Below are positions 5,467 through 5,536 of a DNA stretch of 5,536 nucleotides, in pieces. How positions within the stretch are numbered: the stretch's first letter is position 1; the number at the start of each line of letters is the position of its first letter. The position numbers and the translations under genes were made by a program. A model generated the notes under the pieces. The model did not search any database, was not told the DNA's origin, and was given only the letters and a program-made list of their open reading frames with translations. Origin of the DNA: Oscillospiraceae bacterium (GTDB taxonomy: Bacteria > Bacillota > Clostridia > UMGS1840 > HGM11507). The stretch is from the NCBI GenBank assembly GCA_015068525.1, contig SVKJ01000042.1, positions 1-5,536 on the forward strand, in the 5' to 3' direction.

Positions 5467-5520
5467 AACCGACCCCCAATTGTTAGACCAAAATTCTAAC
5501 AATTGGGAGGTCGGTTTTTT
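5467..5520 (+). terminator. IS-end hairpin with T tract: terminator and probable translation block
   Basis: AACCGACC (5467-5474) and CCCAATTGTTAGA (5475-5487) pair with TCTAACAATTGGG (5495-5507) and GGTCGGTT (5509-5516). This makes 21 pairs with a single bulged A at 5508 and a seven-base loop, followed by Ts to 5520. It would stop transcripts arriving from the mutase operon. Its 3' arm also contains the GGGAGG ribosome site of the following ORF. Confidence 0.7.
5505..5510 (+). promoter_or_regulatory. Ribosome binding site of the IS transposase ORF, buried in the hairpin
   Basis: GGGAGG ends ten bases before the ATG at 5521. In read-through RNA it is paired with the outer arm of the IS end, so it would be free only in transcripts that start inside the element. 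Confidence 0.55.
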
Positions 5521-5536
5521 ATGGCAAAATATAGTT
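5521..5536 (+). CDS. Start of IS3-family transposase OrfA (five codons only)
   Basis: ATG at 5521 opens a frame reading MAKYS before the window ends. This is a common beginning of the small helix-turn-helix OrfA protein of IS3-family elements, which is made alongside the DDE transposase OrfB and its frameshift fusion. The call depends mainly on the IS-like end just upstream and the ribosome site at 5505-5510. With so few residues it could still be another short ORF. Confidence 0.5.

Larger units (their letters stand above)
5465..5536 (+). mobile_element. Left end of an IS3-family insertion sequence, truncated by the window edge
   Basis: From 5465 the sequence reads TGAACCGACCCCCAATTGTT. It begins with TG and carries the C-rich block followed by AA..GTTAGACCA typical of IS3-family (IS150-like) terminal inverted repeats. 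An inverted copy (5495-5516) follows immediately. Then comes an ATG at 5521 whose first codons read MAKYS, the usual opening of IS3 OrfA proteins of this group. The rest of the element lies beyond the window, so the right end, target duplication and intactness cannot be judged. The family call rests on the end sequence, the leader layout and five residues. Confidence 0.65.

Overview
This is an AT-rich window with strong GGAG-type ribosome binding sites and sigma-A-like promoters. It carries a LytR-CpsA-Psr (LCP) wall ligase, a short NfeD protein, a stomatin-like protein and an IS3-family insertion-sequence end. Together these suggest a low-GC Gram-positive anaerobe, most likely a Clostridia-class member of the Firmicutes. 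This placement is inferred from gene content and signals, not from a marker gene.

Layout. On the minus strand, 1-353 is the N-terminal part of an AAA/P-loop ATPase of the DUF234-linked 'ATP-binding protein' type, cut off by the window edge. The divergent intergenic region 354-687 holds a strong promoter for each direction, an operator-like dyad at the ATPase start site, and a structured repeat element (547-645) built from four GCTAAAT units separated by unrelated mini-palindromes. This element lies in the predicted 5' leader of the next gene. On the plus strand come an MscS mechanosensitive channel (688-1497), a terminator-like hairpin, and a tight nfeD-stomatin pair (1595-2023 and 2026-2910) closed by a strong terminator. 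An LCP-family wall ligase (3076-3984) and a phosphomannomutase/phosphoglucomutase (3989-5323) follow as a second tight operon. The right end (5311-5536) is a run of palindromes followed by what looks like the left end of an IS3-family element, whose transposase gene starts at 5521 and leaves the window.

How the genes fit together. MscS, NfeD and stomatin are all membrane proteins: one releases osmotic pressure and the other two are thought to organise membrane microdomains. The LCP protein and the hexose-phosphate mutase make a cell-wall glycopolymer pair, the mutase supplying the sugar-1-phosphate precursor and the LCP enzyme attaching finished polymer to peptidoglycan. The genes themselves belong to known families. 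The less ordinary content is in the non-coding DNA: the GCTAAAT hairpin array in front of mscS, the palindrome cluster after the mutase gene, and the IS end whose hairpin buries the transposase ribosome binding site.
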